A stretch of 64,000 nt of DNA from Bacteroidota bacterium (GCA_023395395.1 JAEWZH010000012.1:6068-70067); one strand, 5' to 3'; positions 8,471 through 18,887 are shown, counted from the stretch's first letter. The notes: a model not told the origin generated them from the letters alone. Numbers and translations: made by a program.

Positions 8471-9076
8471 ATGATTGAATATATCCGTGGTCTTGTAGTA
8501 GAGCGTACCCCTACTTCGGCGGTGCTGGAGGTGAGTGGAATCGGCTATTTACTTTCCATTTCACTAAATACATACAATCAACTAAAGGTTGGCGAGGAGG
8601 CAAAGCTGATGGTGCATGAGGTGCTGAGGGAGGATACGCATGACCTCTTTGGCTTTTCCGAGGAGCCGGAACGTAGGCTTTTCCGTCTGCTGATTACGGT
8701 CAATGGTATTGGTCCTGCAATTGCGAGATTAGCACTTTCGAGTTTTACTCCTGTTGAACTCACCCGACTAATAAGGGAAGGTAATGAGGCAGGGCTAAAG
8801 GGCATCAAAGGTGTGGGTGCCCGTATGGCTCAGAGGATGATTGTGGAATTGAAGGATAAGATAGAGGAGGTGATGGAGACGTATGTAGCTGGAGGTTCTT
8901 CTATCAAGTCAGGAGATACCTTTGAATACAGACCTACGTACGAGGAAGCGGAAAAGGCGTTTGTGGCACTGGGTTATCCTGCTACAGCTGCCAAGAAGGT
9001 GGTCGCAAAGCTGGCTAAGGCTGATCCCGATATGAGCATCAATGATATGATTAGAAAGGGGCTTCAGCTATTATGA
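8471..9076 (+). CDS. ruvA: Holliday junction branch migration protein RuvA
   Basis: 201 residues from the ATG at 8471. The frame is open back to 8405, but the conserved N-terminus (MIEYIRGLVVE) begins here. The OB-fold domain occupies about residues 1-63. Two helix-hairpin-helix motifs follow (TVNGIGPAIARLAL and IKGVGARMAQRMIVELKDK). The C-terminal three-helix domain III that contacts RuvB is at about 155-201. RuvA binds four-way junctions as a tetramer and directs the RuvB motor. The ruvA-sprA order is common in Bacteroidetes and is seen here with an 11-bp gap. Confidence 0.97.
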   Translation: MIEYIRGLVVERTPTSAVLEVSGIGYLLSISLNTYNQLKVGEEAKLMVHEVLREDTHDLFGFSEEPERRLFRLLITVNGIGPAIARLALSSFTPVELTRLIREGNEAGLKGIKGVGARMAQRMIVELKDKIEEVMETYVAGGSSIKSGDTFEYRPTYEEAEKAFVALGYPATAAKKVVAKLAKADPDMSINDMIRKGLQLL

Positions 9077-9087
9077 GGTAGAGAGTA

Positions 9088-12000
9088 ATGCGTTGGAGGT
9101 ATATAGTATTACTGCTCTTGCTCCTCTCGCTAGTGAGGCGGTCTGAGGCGTGGCAACCTGATTCGGTCGCTTACAATCCGCAGGGTGGTTACTATTTACT
9201 ATACAGTAGGGATAGCGTAGGAGCTTGGCAATTGAGACAATTGCTTACACCTTCGGAGTATTTCCAAATCCGGACAGAACAACTGACAGGGAAGCGACTT
9301 TATGAACTAGGGAAACCAGTTTCTCCTCTACCGGCTAAACCGAAGCCTCAACTAGGGCTCAAAACCAATGGCCACCTGACACTCAATGTCAATAATACCA
9401 CGATAGAGGAGGATAATCCATTATTGCCAATCGGGCTAAGGCGGAGAAGTCATATTGAGATCCGTCCGGAGATGAATATTCATCTACAGAGCACTTATGG
9501 CAACCGCTTAAAGCTGGACATGAGCTATGATACCTCCACAGCTATTGCCAATCGGAGGAGTCGTGTGCGACTGAGCTATGAGGGGGAGCAATTTGACCTC
9601 ATCCAAAGGCTAGAAGCTGGCAATGTGCAGATGGATAGCCGCAATCCATTGATAGATACAGGACAAGAGTTATTTGGTCTTAGGGGGGATTTCCTCTTGG
9701 GACCTGTCTCACTACAAGTGATTGCGAGCCGTCAGTACTCTGAGGAACGCAAGATTGTGGTACAAGGAGGGAGGCAACTTCGTCAGATGGAGCTGAGAGG
9801 AAGCGAGTATGACTTTGCACAACATTTCTTCCTCTCTGAGTTTTTTGCCAGTAAGTATAGTGAGGCTCTGAGAGATATCCCACTAGTCTCGAGCGAATTA
9901 TTTATCGAACGGATAGAGGTGTGGGTGACGACTCCAAGGCAAATGCAAGCTGTGCCCAACGTAGAGCCCATCAAGGCTTTCATAGGGGCTTCACTCACCA
10001 CCGAACTGCCTACAAGTGATATGCTGATAGGGGAGGCTGTGGAGTTGTCTGCTGCACAGAGATTGCCTGCAACGGCATATACGCTCCATCCTACACTGGG
10101 ATTTATCTCGCTACATGCTCCACTGGGAGAAGGTCAGGTGCTAGCCGTCGCCTATGCCTACCGGTACCGTGGCGTACGGTATGAGGTGGGGGATATTGTC
10201 GGAGGCGGAAGCACCAGAAATGCAGCACTAATCTCTGAACAGGATCGTTCGCCACAGTCCAAGCTCTGGCGACTGATGATGAAAAATGGTTATTCTCTCA
10301 CAGGAGTTCGGCAAGATATAAATCGAGATGATCTGAGAGTAGAGCTATTTTACAAAGATCATCGCAGTGGTATTGAGCGCCCTATCGTAGATAGTGGTAT
10401 AGAGGCCGGGCGAAGTTGGTTAGATCTATTTGGCTGGGATAGAGCCGACACATCGGGGAGAGGAGGTCATCCTGATGGTCTTTTCGACTTGGTAGATGGT
10501 GTGACCTATCAAAGGAGTACAGGGACACTCTTTCTGCCTTTTAGAGAACCATTGAGGGAAGTCCCGAGTGGGGCATTTCCCACTTATGAAAGTCTTTATA
10601 CCAAGAGTAAATGGGAGGCAGCAGAGGAGCGAGATAAGGATCTCTTCAGAATAAGGGCTGAGGTGAGTGGTACCTCTACTCAAGTAATTCAGTTGGGGTA
10701 CAATGGAGTAGAGCCTGGGAGTGTACGGGTAGAAGCAGGGGGTAGACGACTTACTGAGGGGATAGATTATCGGATAGACTATATGAATAGTACGCTCACG
10801 CTCACAACGAATAGCAATGAGCGGATAGAGGTCACGGTGCAGGAGCGAGAGCGAGTACGTAGGAAAGAGAAATCTCTCGTGGGAGCGGAGATAAATTGGT
10901 CGCCCTTCTCCGGCTTTAATATAGGGGGTACTTTCCTCAGCTACTGGGAGGATAGTCGTCGGCAAAGGATTCGCTGGGGGGAGGAGGCTCTGCGAAATCG
11001 CATGTGGGGGGTACATGCTAGTTATGTAGGGGAGAGTAGAAAGGCGATAGATTGGCTCAATGGATGGAGTGGACTAGAGCTACGCGAACCAATACGTCTA
11101 TCGGCTCAACTCTCTTATGCGGAGCTGAGGAGTGACTACAATATGCCAAGAGGAGTGGAGGATCGGATTGTGATTGAGGATTTTGAGCAGGGGAATAGGT
11201 TCATAGACTTAACCTATCCGTTTGCTTGGCAGTTGGGAAGATTACCAAGACCTGAAATGAGGGGACAGATGGCGTGGTTCTCTGTAGAACCTATGCTGGT
11301 ACGAGAGGGGGCAGAGCATCAGCCAGAGCACTTGAGACAGGATAGGGAGCAGAGAGAGCACCCCTTGGTTAGAGAGGTAAGGCAAGATGAGTTTTTCCCA
11401 AAAAAGGATGCTTCTCCAGTGATGATGCAAGGGATGCCGACGCTTAATCTCTCTTACTATCCGGAGGAACGAGGATCATACAATCCTGAGGAGGTACAAT
11501 TGCCGTCTCAGATGTGGGGCAGCATGAGCTACCCTCTTCCGATTTCTGATCTTCAGGGTCAAAGATATAGCTACATAGAATTGTGGATATTGGATCCATT
11601 CACCTTGAATCCAGATGCCCCAGAGGGGGTGCTTTATCTTGACCTCGGGCGATTTGCCGATCGTATTCTACCTGAAGAGGGTATCTACTTTGAAGGTGCT
11701 GAGGAGAAAATAGTGACAGAATGGGGTAAGCGGGCAACTTCTCTCCCTCAGATATATGGCTTTGACAGTACAGGTGAAGTCCCAATGGAGCGACAAGACG
11801 TAGGTTTAGACGGTCTATCGTCTATTGAAGAAAGGGAGCACCCTCGCTATTCGGCTTTCTCTAATCAGAGAGATCCAGCTCGAGATGATTATCGTTTTTA
11901 TCTCGGTGACGAGTGGGATATGCAGAGGGAGAGTATCCTAGGAAGATATAAGTATATCAATGGACTGGAGGGTAATTCGCTTCCTCGTATGGTGCAGGGG

Positions 12001-15000
12001 GTACAAGCTACCCGTACCTTTGTGCCTGATACGGAGGATCTAAATAGGGATTTTATTGAGGAGCGAGAGGATGCATATTTTCGCTATCAGTTACCTTTGA
12101 CCCATACTGCTCTACAATCAGAAAAGATAATTGGAGAGAAACGACTCAGTGAAAAAGAGAGGTGGGTAAAGGTGAGAATACCTCTTTCTGAGCCTTTAGA
12201 GGTCAAAGGAAGTGGCGTATCGCTACAGGATGTGAGAGCGTTGAGGTTATCTTTAACGGATTATAGTAGCGAAATACACCTGAGATTGGCGCAATTTAGG
12301 CTAATCTCTACGACTTGGGCGGAATATCAAAGTAGTATTGAACCCAATGACTATCGTACCGCTAGAGTGTCTGTAGGGCGACTTTCGCTCGAAGAGGATG
12401 GAGATAGGCAACCTATCCCTTATCTCTCTCCTCCGCAGGTGAGCCGTGAACAAATCTCTATGGAGTGGACAATGCGGGCAGAGGATGAGCAAGCGCTATC
12501 TATGGAGATTGCGCTCTTAGAGCCGGGGCAACCGGTAGCCGTTTTTCAAGAACAATCGCTCGATTTGCGCCATTATGAGCATCTTGAGCTGTGGAGCCAC
12601 TTAGAATCTTTACGAGGAATAGCTGCAGGTGAACTAGAGTTATTTGTAAGATTAGGTCAAGATTTTACCCATAATTTCTATGAGTATAGAATTCCTCTTA
12701 TCCCTTCACCACAGAGAGACTATTTGGCTTTGGCTGAAGAGGAGGCACGCCGTGAGATATGGGCTAATAGAGTGGATATCCTATTGGAGCTATTACCTCA
12801 GCTAAAGCAGGAAAGAGATAGGATTGGCGCTGATAGTGGGCGACCATTTGTCCAACCCTATAGGGATCGCCCGGATGCTACACTAGCTATTCAAGGTTAT
12901 CCCTCGCTGGGAGAAGTGTCTTCAATATTAATTGGGGTAAGGAATAAAGGGCAACGACCTATCGAGGCTGAGGTATGGATTAATGAATTATCCGCAAAAG
13001 GCTCTCGAGCTATGGGAGGAAGAGCAGCACAAGGGTCATTGCAAGCAACGATAGGTGAGCTCGCTCGATTGCATCTAGATGGGCAATATAGAAATGCTGG
13101 CTTTGGTAGTATCACCAGCGATTCTCGTCATGGACAATTGCAGGATAGTCGATTCTTCTCGCTGAAAAGCGAACTACAGTTGGGACTGCTTCTCCCTAAG
13201 AAGTGGCGTGTGCTTGCCCCCATGCGCTATAGTTACGAAACTCGATTAAGTACCCCCTACTACGATCCGTACCAAAGTGATATCCTTAATCAGGGGGAAG
13301 GAGGGAGCTATTCAGAACGGCAGACGCTAGAGCTATCGGAGCTTCGGGTATTGCCAAGTGCGCAAAATCGTAAACTCTGGAGCATAGAGAATCTCTTGTT
13401 TCGATACAGAATAGAAGATCAAAATGGATATACCCCGGACCTCCTTCAGCAGAATAGAAGACGAGCGGAGAGTGAGCTCAGTTACAACTATGAATTTGCT
13501 CCCCATAACTATATCCGCCTCAATAGTCTTTGGAATCGGCTCTACCATTATCAGAGTTTTCTCTCTAGTGGTGTCCCTCTGAGTACATTACAGAATCGTT
13601 GGGATTGGGTGCGTGGACTACAGATGCGCTACAGTCGCAATGGACTTACTCTTTCGCTCCAAAGCACGACACAAGCACTGATAAGAGAGCCTTTTGAAGA
13701 AGAGCATCGCCTCACAAAGAAAGCACAATTTGAGTGGATGACGAACCAAATACTTCGTGACATCGCCGCCCTTGGCGAAACACAAAGCTATCGAGGGCAA
13801 TTAGAACTGAGCTATCGTCTGCCGGCTTTCGAGAAAGAATGGCTAAAACCATTTCAAGGTACTGCTACTTGGCGGAGCAACTACCAGTGGCAAATGGGTG
13901 CCATCTATTCCGACCGAAGAATAGGTAATAGAGCTGAAAATGGCAGTTTTCTCGATGTCCTTCTTCGCTATCAACCTCTTGCCATTCACTTCCGACGCAC
14001 TACTGGTAGCAGTCTACCTGGTTTGCTTTCTGGTGCAGGGAAAGCCTTTGGATTGGCCCTATTTAAGAGGCGTCTCGCTCCCGGGCTCCCTTTTATGCTC
14101 TCTATCGACAATCCTTTACATACCTTTTCTGAGGCAGAAGAGCGAGGATGGATTACTCGTGAGAGCGGAAGCACTCAGCCCCTTACTACATTTTGGCGCA
14201 ACGAGCTAGATATTGCTCTTACCCTTCGCCCTCTCAAGGGGCTGGAGATACTCCTATCCTATCAAAATAATCGCCAACACCATACATCAATCACTCCCTA
14301 TCAACCCAATCTTGAACCCATCCGCCGAGGATCTATCCGATACACTACCATCGCATTTCTCAAAAAAGATCCGCTCTCATCCATGGATAGGCATAAACTA
14401 CCGAGCCTCCTAAATACCCTTCCTAATTGGCAAATCTCTTACGAACTGCTCCACTTAAACGACTGGTTTCAGAAACATCTGAGTAGCATCCGTATCAACC
14501 ACGGCTATCGTTCTGCTCTCGAAGTCCCGACCTATTATTTGGAATCATCTGGGGTAGATCTTCAGAGTATAATCGTAAACGAAGATCTCAATCCGCTCGC
14601 CGGATTAGAGATCCGGACTAAGTCTGGTATCACCCTAGAGGAGCGATTCAATCTCCGGCGTACGTACACGTTGTTGATCGCTTCAGAAAGAATGCTAAAG
14701 CAGACAGATCAGGAGGTATTCAGTCGCCTAGGCTATCGCATCACATTCGATCCTCTTTTTCAGAGCAAAATACCCCTGCTTCGCACTAGCGAACAAACCC
14801 TTCTGGTACAGCTTCACCACACCTACACCCACACACTATTAAGTCAAAACAATACCCATATTCAGGGGCTAAAAGGGCATACCTTTCAGCTATCCGCTGA
14901 GTATGGATTGTCTAGTGCCGTCAGTGTGAGGGCTTTTTACGAGCGACAGCACCGACAACCGCTTGTCTCCAATTATTCCTTCCCTTATCGTCGTACCACA

Positions 15001-15036
15001 TACGGAGTGCTCCTCCGCTTGCAACTCCAACCTTAA
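9088..15036 (+). CDS. sprA: Outer-membrane protein SprA/Sov, type IX secretion system translocon
   Basis: 1982 residues with an N-terminal signal peptide (MRWRYIVLLLLLLSLV...SEAW). The early part contains the family pattern GLKTNGHLTLNVNNTTIEE, IEIRPEMNIHLQSTYGNRLKLDMSYDT and later IEVTVQERERVRRKEKSLVGAEI. Alternating beta-strand patterns continue to an aromatic-rich end (RTTYGVLLRLQLQP), as expected of a giant barrel. SprA (Sov in P. gingivalis) is the very large barrel through which T9SS substrates with CTD signals leave the cell. It is needed for gingipain export there and for gliding in Flavobacteria. At 1982 residues it is shorter than the roughly 2400-2500 typical of the family, with no frameshift visible. 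The ruvA neighbour supports the call. Confidence 0.92.
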   Translation: MRWRYIVLLLLLLSLVRRSEAWQPDSVAYNPQGGYYLLYSRDSVGAWQLRQLLTPSEYFQIRTEQLTGKRLYELGKPVSPLPAKPKPQLGLKTNGHLTLNVNNTTIEEDNPLLPIGLRRRSHIEIRPEMNIHLQSTYGNRLKLDMSYDTSTAIANRRSRVRLSYEGEQFDLIQRLEAGNVQMDSRNPLIDTGQELFGLRGDFLLGPVSLQVIASRQYSEERKIVVQGGRQLRQMELRGSEYDFAQHFFLSEFFASKYSEALRDIPLVSSELFIERIEVWVTTPRQMQAVPNVEPIKAFIGASLTTELPTSDMLIGEAVELSAAQRLPATAYTLHPTLGFISLHAPLGEGQVLAVAYAYRYRGVRYEVGDIVGGGSTRNAALISEQDRSPQSKLWRLMMKNGYSLTGVRQDINRDDLRVELFYKDHRSGIERPIVDSGIEAGRSWLDLFGWDRADTSGRGGHPDGLFDLVDGVTYQRSTGTLFLPFREPLREVPSGAFPTYESLYTKSKWEAAEERDKDLFRIRAEVSGTSTQVIQLGYNGVEPGSVRVEAGGRRLTEGIDYRIDYMNSTLTLTTNSNERIEVTVQERERVRRKEKSLVGAEINWSPFSGFNIGGTFLSYWEDSRRQRIRWGEEALRNRMWGVHASYVGESRKAIDWLNGWSGLELREPIRLSAQLSYAELRSDYNMPRGVEDRIVIEDFEQGNRFIDLTYPFAWQLGRLPRPEMRGQMAWFSVEPMLVREGAEHQPEHLRQDREQREHPLVREVRQDEFFPKKDASPVMMQGMPTLNLSYYPEERGSYNPEEVQLPSQMWGSMSYPLPISDLQGQRYSYIELWILDPFTLNPDAPEGVLYLDLGRFADRILPEEGIYFEGAEEKIVTEWGKRATSLPQIYGFDSTGEVPMERQDVGLDGLSSIEEREHPRYSAFSNQRDPARDDYRFYLGDEWDMQRESILGRYKYINGLEGNSLPRMVQGVQATRTFVPDTEDLNRDFIEEREDAYFRYQLPLTHTALQSEKIIGEKRLSEKERWVKVRIPLSEPLEVKGSGVSLQDVRALRLSLTDYSSEIHLRLAQFRLISTTWAEYQSSIEPNDYRTARVSVGRLSLEEDGDRQPIPYLSPPQVSREQISMEWTMRAEDEQALSMEIALLEPGQPVAVFQEQSLDLRHYEHLELWSHLESLRGIAAGELELFVRLGQDFTHNFYEYRIPLIPSPQRDYLALAEEEARREIWANRVDILLELLPQLKQERDRIGADSGRPFVQPYRDRPDATLAIQGYPSLGEVSSILIGVRNKGQRPIEAEVWINELSAKGSRAMGGRAAQGSLQATIGELARLHLDGQYRNAGFGSITSDSRHGQLQDSRFFSLKSELQLGLLLPKKWRVLAPMRYSYETRLSTPYYDPYQSDILNQGEGGSYSERQTLELSELRVLPSAQNRKLWSIENLLFRYRIEDQNGYTPDLLQQNRRRAESELSYNYEFAPHNYIRLNSLWNRLYHYQSFLSSGVPLSTLQNRWDWVRGLQMRYSRNGLTLSLQSTTQALIREPFEEEHRLTKKAQFEWMTNQILRDIAALGETQSYRGQLELSYRLPAFEKEWLKPFQGTATWRSNYQWQMGAIYSDRRIGNRAENGSFLDVLLRYQPLAIHFRRTTGSSLPGLLSGAGKAFGLALFKRRLAPGLPFMLSIDNPLHTFSEAEERGWITRESGSTQPLTTFWRNELDIALTLRPLKGLEILLSYQNNRQHHTSITPYQPNLEPIRRGSIRYTTIAFLKKDPLSSMDRHKLPSLLNTLPNWQISYELLHLNDWFQKHLSSIRINHGYRSALEVPTYYLESSGVDLQSIIVNEDLNPLAGLEIRTKSGITLEERFNLRRTYTLLIASERMLKQTDQEVFSRLGYRITFDPLFQSKIPLLRTSEQTLLVQLHHTYTHTLLSQNNTHIQGLKGHTFQLSAEYGLSSAVSVRAFYERQHRQPLVSNYSFPYRRTTYGVLLRLQLQP

Positions 15037-15038
15037 AA

Positions 15039-15797
15039 TTATACGGGTTTGATTTCGGAGAGGGCGATGAGGCAGTGACGGGTGAAGTAGGCGTTGCGAT
15101 AAGAGATAGGACGGATGGATCGGAATTGTGCTTGGGTAAAGGGAGTGACGCTAGAGGTGAGTATTGCAAGTGAGGGATAATGGTCTGATTGTAGAAAAGT
15201 CATGGTACAGAAGATAGGATGGCTATCGACTATGGAGAGAGCATCTGGAGCAACCCGCTCTACAGTGCCACGGAGGATTGCCTTATCAAACTCCGCATTG
15301 TGCATCACGATAGTCGTCCCGGGATGGAGGTCTGCCAATAACTGCTCTACGAAGCGTGCCTCTGTGACGCTGTGGTTTCGGAGATCCTCTACCGAAAGCC
15401 CATGTACCTCTCTCGCCTCTAGACTACCGCTATAGGATTGGAGCACTCGGAGTGTCCTCTGTCGTATGAGTCGATATTTTGCATCGAGTAACAACCAAGA
15501 GGCTTCGACGATTAGGTCTTCTGCACCTCTCTCAGTACTGAGCCCTGTGGTCTGAAGATCGAGTACGAACCACTTTGCTATTGCGCCTGACTCCGCCTTA
15601 GGTATCGGAGGTACTGCCACCACCTTATAAGCAGGATGGAGAACCTTCTGAGGAGCATCGACAGTCAATAGTTTTTGCTTGGGACGATGAGGGCGCACCA
15701 ATAGAAGAAAGAGTATCAAAAGAGCTACCGCTCCTAGCACTACCATAACTATTGTGGTAGATACTAGGAGCGGTAGTTTTATTATAAAAAGTAGCAC
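15039..15797 (-). CDS. Membrane-anchored DnaQ-like exonuclease fold with degenerate active site
   Basis: 252 residues. One strong N-terminal transmembrane helix (about 10-34) precedes a basic linker and a DEDD exonuclease fold. ExoI reads FVLDLQTTG: Asp80 is kept but the catalytic Glu is Gln82. ExoII is intact (VMHNAEFD, with His166 to Asp171). ExoIII keeps His241 (RHCLIALSE), but the Asp expected five residues later is Leu246. Two of the five residues usually needed for two-metal catalysis are therefore missing, so it is probably inactive or altered. EVHGLSVEDL is a typical exonuclease helix. It ends 2 bp from the convergent sprA stop and lies downstream of proS. It may serve as a nucleic-acid-binding membrane protein; this is inference. 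Confidence 0.75.
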   Translation of the reverse strand: MLLFIIKLPLLVSTTIVMVVLGAVALLILFLLLVRPHRPKQKLLTVDAPQKVLHPAYKVVAVPPIPKAESGAIAKWFVLDLQTTGLSTERGAEDLIVEASWLLLDAKYRLIRQRTLRVLQSYSGSLEAREVHGLSVEDLRNHSVTEARFVEQLLADLHPGTTIVMHNAEFDKAILRGTVERVAPDALSIVDSHPIFCTMTFLQSDHYPSLAILTSSVTPFTQAQFRSIRPISYRNAYFTRHCLIALSEIKPV

Positions 15798-15808
15798 GAT
15801 GCTACCTA

Positions 15809-17293
15809 TTAGTAAGCTCGGGCAAAGAGCACTCGACGAGCCGATGGCTTGCCACTATATATACATGTGCCAGGCGTGGTATCGCCATCACAAGGGATGC
15901 AGCGAATAGTCGCCTTGGTCTCCTCCTTGATTGCGGCCTCAGTCTCTGGTGTACCATCCCAATGGGCAAGTATAAATCCCCCTTTTTCGTCCAGTACTCT
16001 CCTAAATTCCTCGTAGCTATCCACCACCGTAGTATGCTCTGCACGGTAGTCGATTGCTTTCCTAAGGATATTATCCTGAATATCCTCAAGTAGTTTTGCG
16101 ACGTACTCTACGATGCCATCAAGCTCCTTAGTCTCCTTGGTGAGTGTATCTCTTCGGCTCACCTCGATAGTACCATTCTCCAAGTCACGACCACCCATAG
16201 CGAGGCGAACAGGTACTCCCTTGAGCTCATATTCGGCAAACTTCCAACCTGGTTTCTTATTGTCAGAATCATCGAGCTTCACAGAGATGCCTTTTGCTTT
16301 GAGTGCTTCGACAATCGGCTTGAGGGCGGAGCGAAGCTCATCCAGCTGTTCTTCGGACTTGTAGATAGGCACGATTACCACTTGGATAGGTGCTAATTTT
16401 GGAGGAAGCACAAGTCCATTGTCGTCGGAATGGCTCATGATGAGTGCTCCCATCAAACGGGTAGAAACGCCCCAAGAGGTTGCCCACACCAACTCTTCCT
16501 CACCCTCCTTATTGGTAAAGGTGACATCAAATGCCTTGGCAAAATTTTGTCCCAAGAAGTGAGACGTACCGCTTTGCAATGCCTTGCCATCCTGCATCAG
16601 CGCCTCGATGGTATAAGTATCGATAGCACCAGCAAAGCGCTCAGTCTCGCTCTTGCGCCCTACGACGACAGGCATCGCCATATATTCTTCTGCAAAAGTG
16701 CGGTAGACACCAATCATGCGTTCCGTTTCTTCACGAGCTTCTTCGCTCGTAGCATGGGCGGTGTGCCCCTCCTGCCATAGAAACTCTGCCGTACGGAGGA
16801 ATAAGCGGGTGCGCATCTCCCAGCGCACCACATTGGCCCACTGATTGCAGAGGATAGGGAGGTCTCTCCAAGACTGTATCCACCCTCTATAGGTATTCCA
16901 AATAATGGTCTCAGAAGTAGGGCGGACAATCAGTTCTTCCTCAAGCTTTGCCTCAGGGTCTACCACGACGCCGGATCCATCAGGATTATTCTTCAGTCTA
17001 TAGTGGGTCACCACTGCACACTCCTTTGCGAAGCCTTCCACATGATCCGCCTCCTTGGAGAGAAACGACTTCGGGATAAAAAGCGGGAAGTAAGCATTGA
17101 CGTGTCCGGTCTCCTTAAACATTCTATCCAACACCGCCTGCATCTTTTCCCAGATAGCGTAGCCATAAGGCTTGATCACCATACAGCCGCGCACCTCGCT
17201 ATTCTCGGCGAGATCTGCCTTTACGACCAGTTCGTTGTACCACTTCGAGTAGTCCTCGCTCCTAGGTGTGAGGGCATCAGTCTTCTTTGCCAT
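15809..17293 (-). CDS. proS: Prolyl-tRNA synthetase (archaeal/eukaryotic-type)
   Basis: 494 residues, right for the short ProS class without the editing insertion. Class II motifs are visible: [13 protein letters not shown] with [24 protein letters not shown] (motif 2), and the motif 3 region around [23 protein letters not shown]. The anticodon-binding domain ([23 protein letters not shown]) follows. The C-terminal Zn-type domain ends in a final Tyr, as in this class. The enzyme charges tRNA-Pro with proline in the cytoplasm. A TATCTTTG box at 17330-17337 lies 37 bp upstream of the start. Confidence 0.97.
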   Translation of the reverse strand: MAKKTDALTPRSEDYSKWYNELVVKADLAENSEVRGCMVIKPYGYAIWEKMQAVLDRMFKETGHVNAYFPLFIPKSFLSKEADHVEGFAKECAVVTHYRLKNNPDGSGVVVDPEAKLEEELIVRPTSETIIWNTYRGWIQSWRDLPILCNQWANVVRWEMRTRLFLRTAEFLWQEGHTAHATSEEAREETERMIGVYRTFAEEYMAMPVVVGRKSETERFAGAIDTYTIEALMQDGKALQSGTSHFLGQNFAKAFDVTFTNKEGEEELVWATSWGVSTRLMGALIMSHSDDNGLVLPPKLAPIQVVIVPIYKSEEQLDELRSALKPIVEALKAKGISVKLDDSDNKKPGWKFAEYELKGVPVRLAMGGRDLENGTIEVSRRDTLTKETKELDGIVEYVAKLLEDIQDNILRKAIDYRAEHTTVVDSYEEFRRVLDEKGGFILAHWDGTPETEAAIKEETKATIRCIPCDGDTTPGTCIYSGKPSARRVLFARAY

Positions 17294-17329
17294 ATTTCCT
17301 ATTAAATTCGTCTAAAATATTTTAATGCA

Positions 17330-17337
17330 CAAAGATA
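17330..17337 (-). promoter_or_regulatory. -7 promoter box of proS
   Basis: TATCTTTG read on the minus strand, 37 nt before the proS ATG, matching TAnnTTTG. No TTG element at the ideal spacing was found. Confidence 0.5.
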
Positions 17338-17433
17338 CCAAATACTACAATACCATTGCTGTAAAGTGCTTTGAGGGCTCAGCCGATTTCAGCTTCCCTA
17401 TAGGTTGGTTTATTCTCTCGTGTGATGATCGGC

Positions 17434-18114
17434 TCAGACATCGGTCGAGGTATCCTGGGGAAGGTGGGGCATCACGAGGAAGTGGGTGCCCGGATAGTAT
17501 GCGGCGAGATAGCTACGGAGGTACTCTCGGGTGTCTTCGGTGACGATGGGGTCATAGGTCAGCCCTTCATTGTAGACCACAAGTGGGATCTCCAATCCAC
17601 GGGCAGCTATCGCCTCGAGGCTTAGGAGGGTGTGATTGATGCTCCCCAACTGAGCTGTAGAGACGAGGATCACAGGGAACTTTTGCTGCTCTATATAGTC
17701 GATAGCGAGTAGGCTCCGGGTAATCGGGACCATAAGCCCTCCTGCGCCCTCGAGGAGCACCTTGTCGTACTTCCCTATGAGCTTAGCGGTAGATTGGGTA
17801 GCGAGCGAAATATCTACTGTAGTGCCCTCCAGTTCGGCTGCAATATGGGGCGAAGCCGGTTTGGCAAATAGGATGGGGTGTGTGGTGTGGTCTAAATCCT
17901 CGGGAAGTAGTTCGCGCCCCTCGAGCTTACGGTGGGTGATAATGTCCTCGCTCATATCGATACAGCCGGTCTGCACCAGTTTTTGGGTAATCACACGGAC
18001 ACCCTCAGAGAGCAGTTGCTTGCTCAGCCAGCCTGTGGCGATACTCTTGCCCGCATCTGTGTTTATGCCCGATACGAAGTGTACGGGAGAGGTAAGGATT
18101 CCGGATAGTTTCAT
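17434..18114 (-). CDS. bioD: Dethiobiotin synthetase
   Basis: 226 residues. The P-loop variant GINTDAGKS near residue 20 is typical of BioD, as are LLEGAGGLMVPITR and the NHTLLSLEAI segment. BioD closes the ureido ring of 7,8-diaminopelargonic acid with CO2 and ATP to give dethiobiotin. It is the last gene of the six-gene biotin operon and overlaps bioC by 4 bp. No strong terminator follows; only a short imperfect repeat (AGCCGAT/ATCGGCT) is seen near 17380-17440. Confidence 0.95.
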   Translation of the reverse strand: MKLSGILTSPVHFVSGINTDAGKSIATGWLSKQLLSEGVRVITQKLVQTGCIDMSEDIITHRKLEGRELLPEDLDHTTHPILFAKPASPHIAAELEGTTVDISLATQSTAKLIGKYDKVLLEGAGGLMVPITRSLLAIDYIEQQKFPVILVSTAQLGSINHTLLSLEAIAARGLEIPLVVYNEGLTYDPIVTEDTREYLRSYLAAYYPGTHFLVMPHLPQDTSTDV

Positions 18115-18887
18115 CTTTTTGCTACTATGATAAGTGGTTTGTAAGTCAGTGTAAGTGGCTGCTCCTCGGTTATTCCAAGGTCATAGCGCATAGTCGTTTC
18201 CAGTTGCTGGAGTCGAGTTGGCGTCCAAGAGACCGAAGCTTTTTGTGTAAAAGCATTGGCACCAGTGGCTTTGATGTGTCGGAGGAGATCCAGCAAAGTT
18301 TGAAACTCTAATATTTGTTTCCCGCTACGATAGGCGATTTCCGAGTAACCAAGCCCTTCAAGCTGAGAGGCTATCTCCTCAAGTGTCGGATAGTGGAGGG
18401 AGTGGGGTAGTATCTGATCTAGTTCCCAAAAGTGTCCATGCTCAAAGATGGAAGCAGCGACAATCGCATGCTCGTCGGTGTACTGTAGCGCTTTTCGGAA
18501 GTAATAGGTAAGATTGTCCCACCACTGGATAGAGCAATTGGAGATGATAAGATCTTGGTGGTCTACCCATCCAATGTGCTCAGCGTCACCGAGAAGGAAG
18601 TCAAATGAGCATACTATCCGATGCGCTAAAACTTGTTGAACATCAGGGACAATATCATTGAGCGTGAGCGTGATTTCCTCACTTCCGAACTGCTCTACAA
18701 GTCTACTGGTGAGAGAACCGGTGCCACAACCAAGCTCCAGTATTCTTTGGGGAAAGAAAGTCGGTTGTACTTCTTGAATCAATTGGAGCATCTCCGAAGC
18801 AACCAATTGCTGTACCGTAGCTGCCTCATCATAGGTGCCAAGAGCTTTGGAGAAACGGCTTAGGACAATGGATTTATCTATCTTCAT
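18111..18887 (-). CDS. bioC: Malonyl-ACP O-methyltransferase
   Basis: 258 residues. The N-terminal RFSKALGTYDEAATVQQ is the BioC signature. It is followed by the class I methyltransferase glycine loop ILELGCGTGSLT, and SNCSIQWWDN is the conserved post-IV segment. BioC methylates the free carboxyl of malonyl-ACP with S-adenosylmethionine, so that the fatty-acid elongation cycle can build pimeloyl-ACP methyl ester. It overlaps bioD and bioG by 4 bp each, indicating translational coupling. Confidence 0.95.
   Translation of the reverse strand: MKIDKSIVLSRFSKALGTYDEAATVQQLVASEMLQLIQEVQPTFFPQRILELGCGTGSLTSRLVEQFGSEEITLTLNDIVPDVQQVLAHRIVCSFDFLLGDAEHIGWVDHQDLIISNCSIQWWDNLTYYFRKALQYTDEHAIVAASIFEHGHFWELDQILPHSLHYPTLEEIASQLEGLGYSEIAYRSGKQILEFQTLLDLLRHIKATGANAFTQKASVSWTPTRLQQLETTMRYDLGITEEQPLTLTYKPLIIVAKR

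Noticed and set aside
10426..11016. Antisense open frame of 196 codons inside sprA
   Set aside because: It has no motif, no start signal and lies wholly within a well-supported gene; it is a by-product of sprA codon use.
17380..17445. Short inverted repeat after bioD as a terminator
   Set aside because: Only about 7-8 bp pair with a long loop and no T-tract follows on the minus strand.
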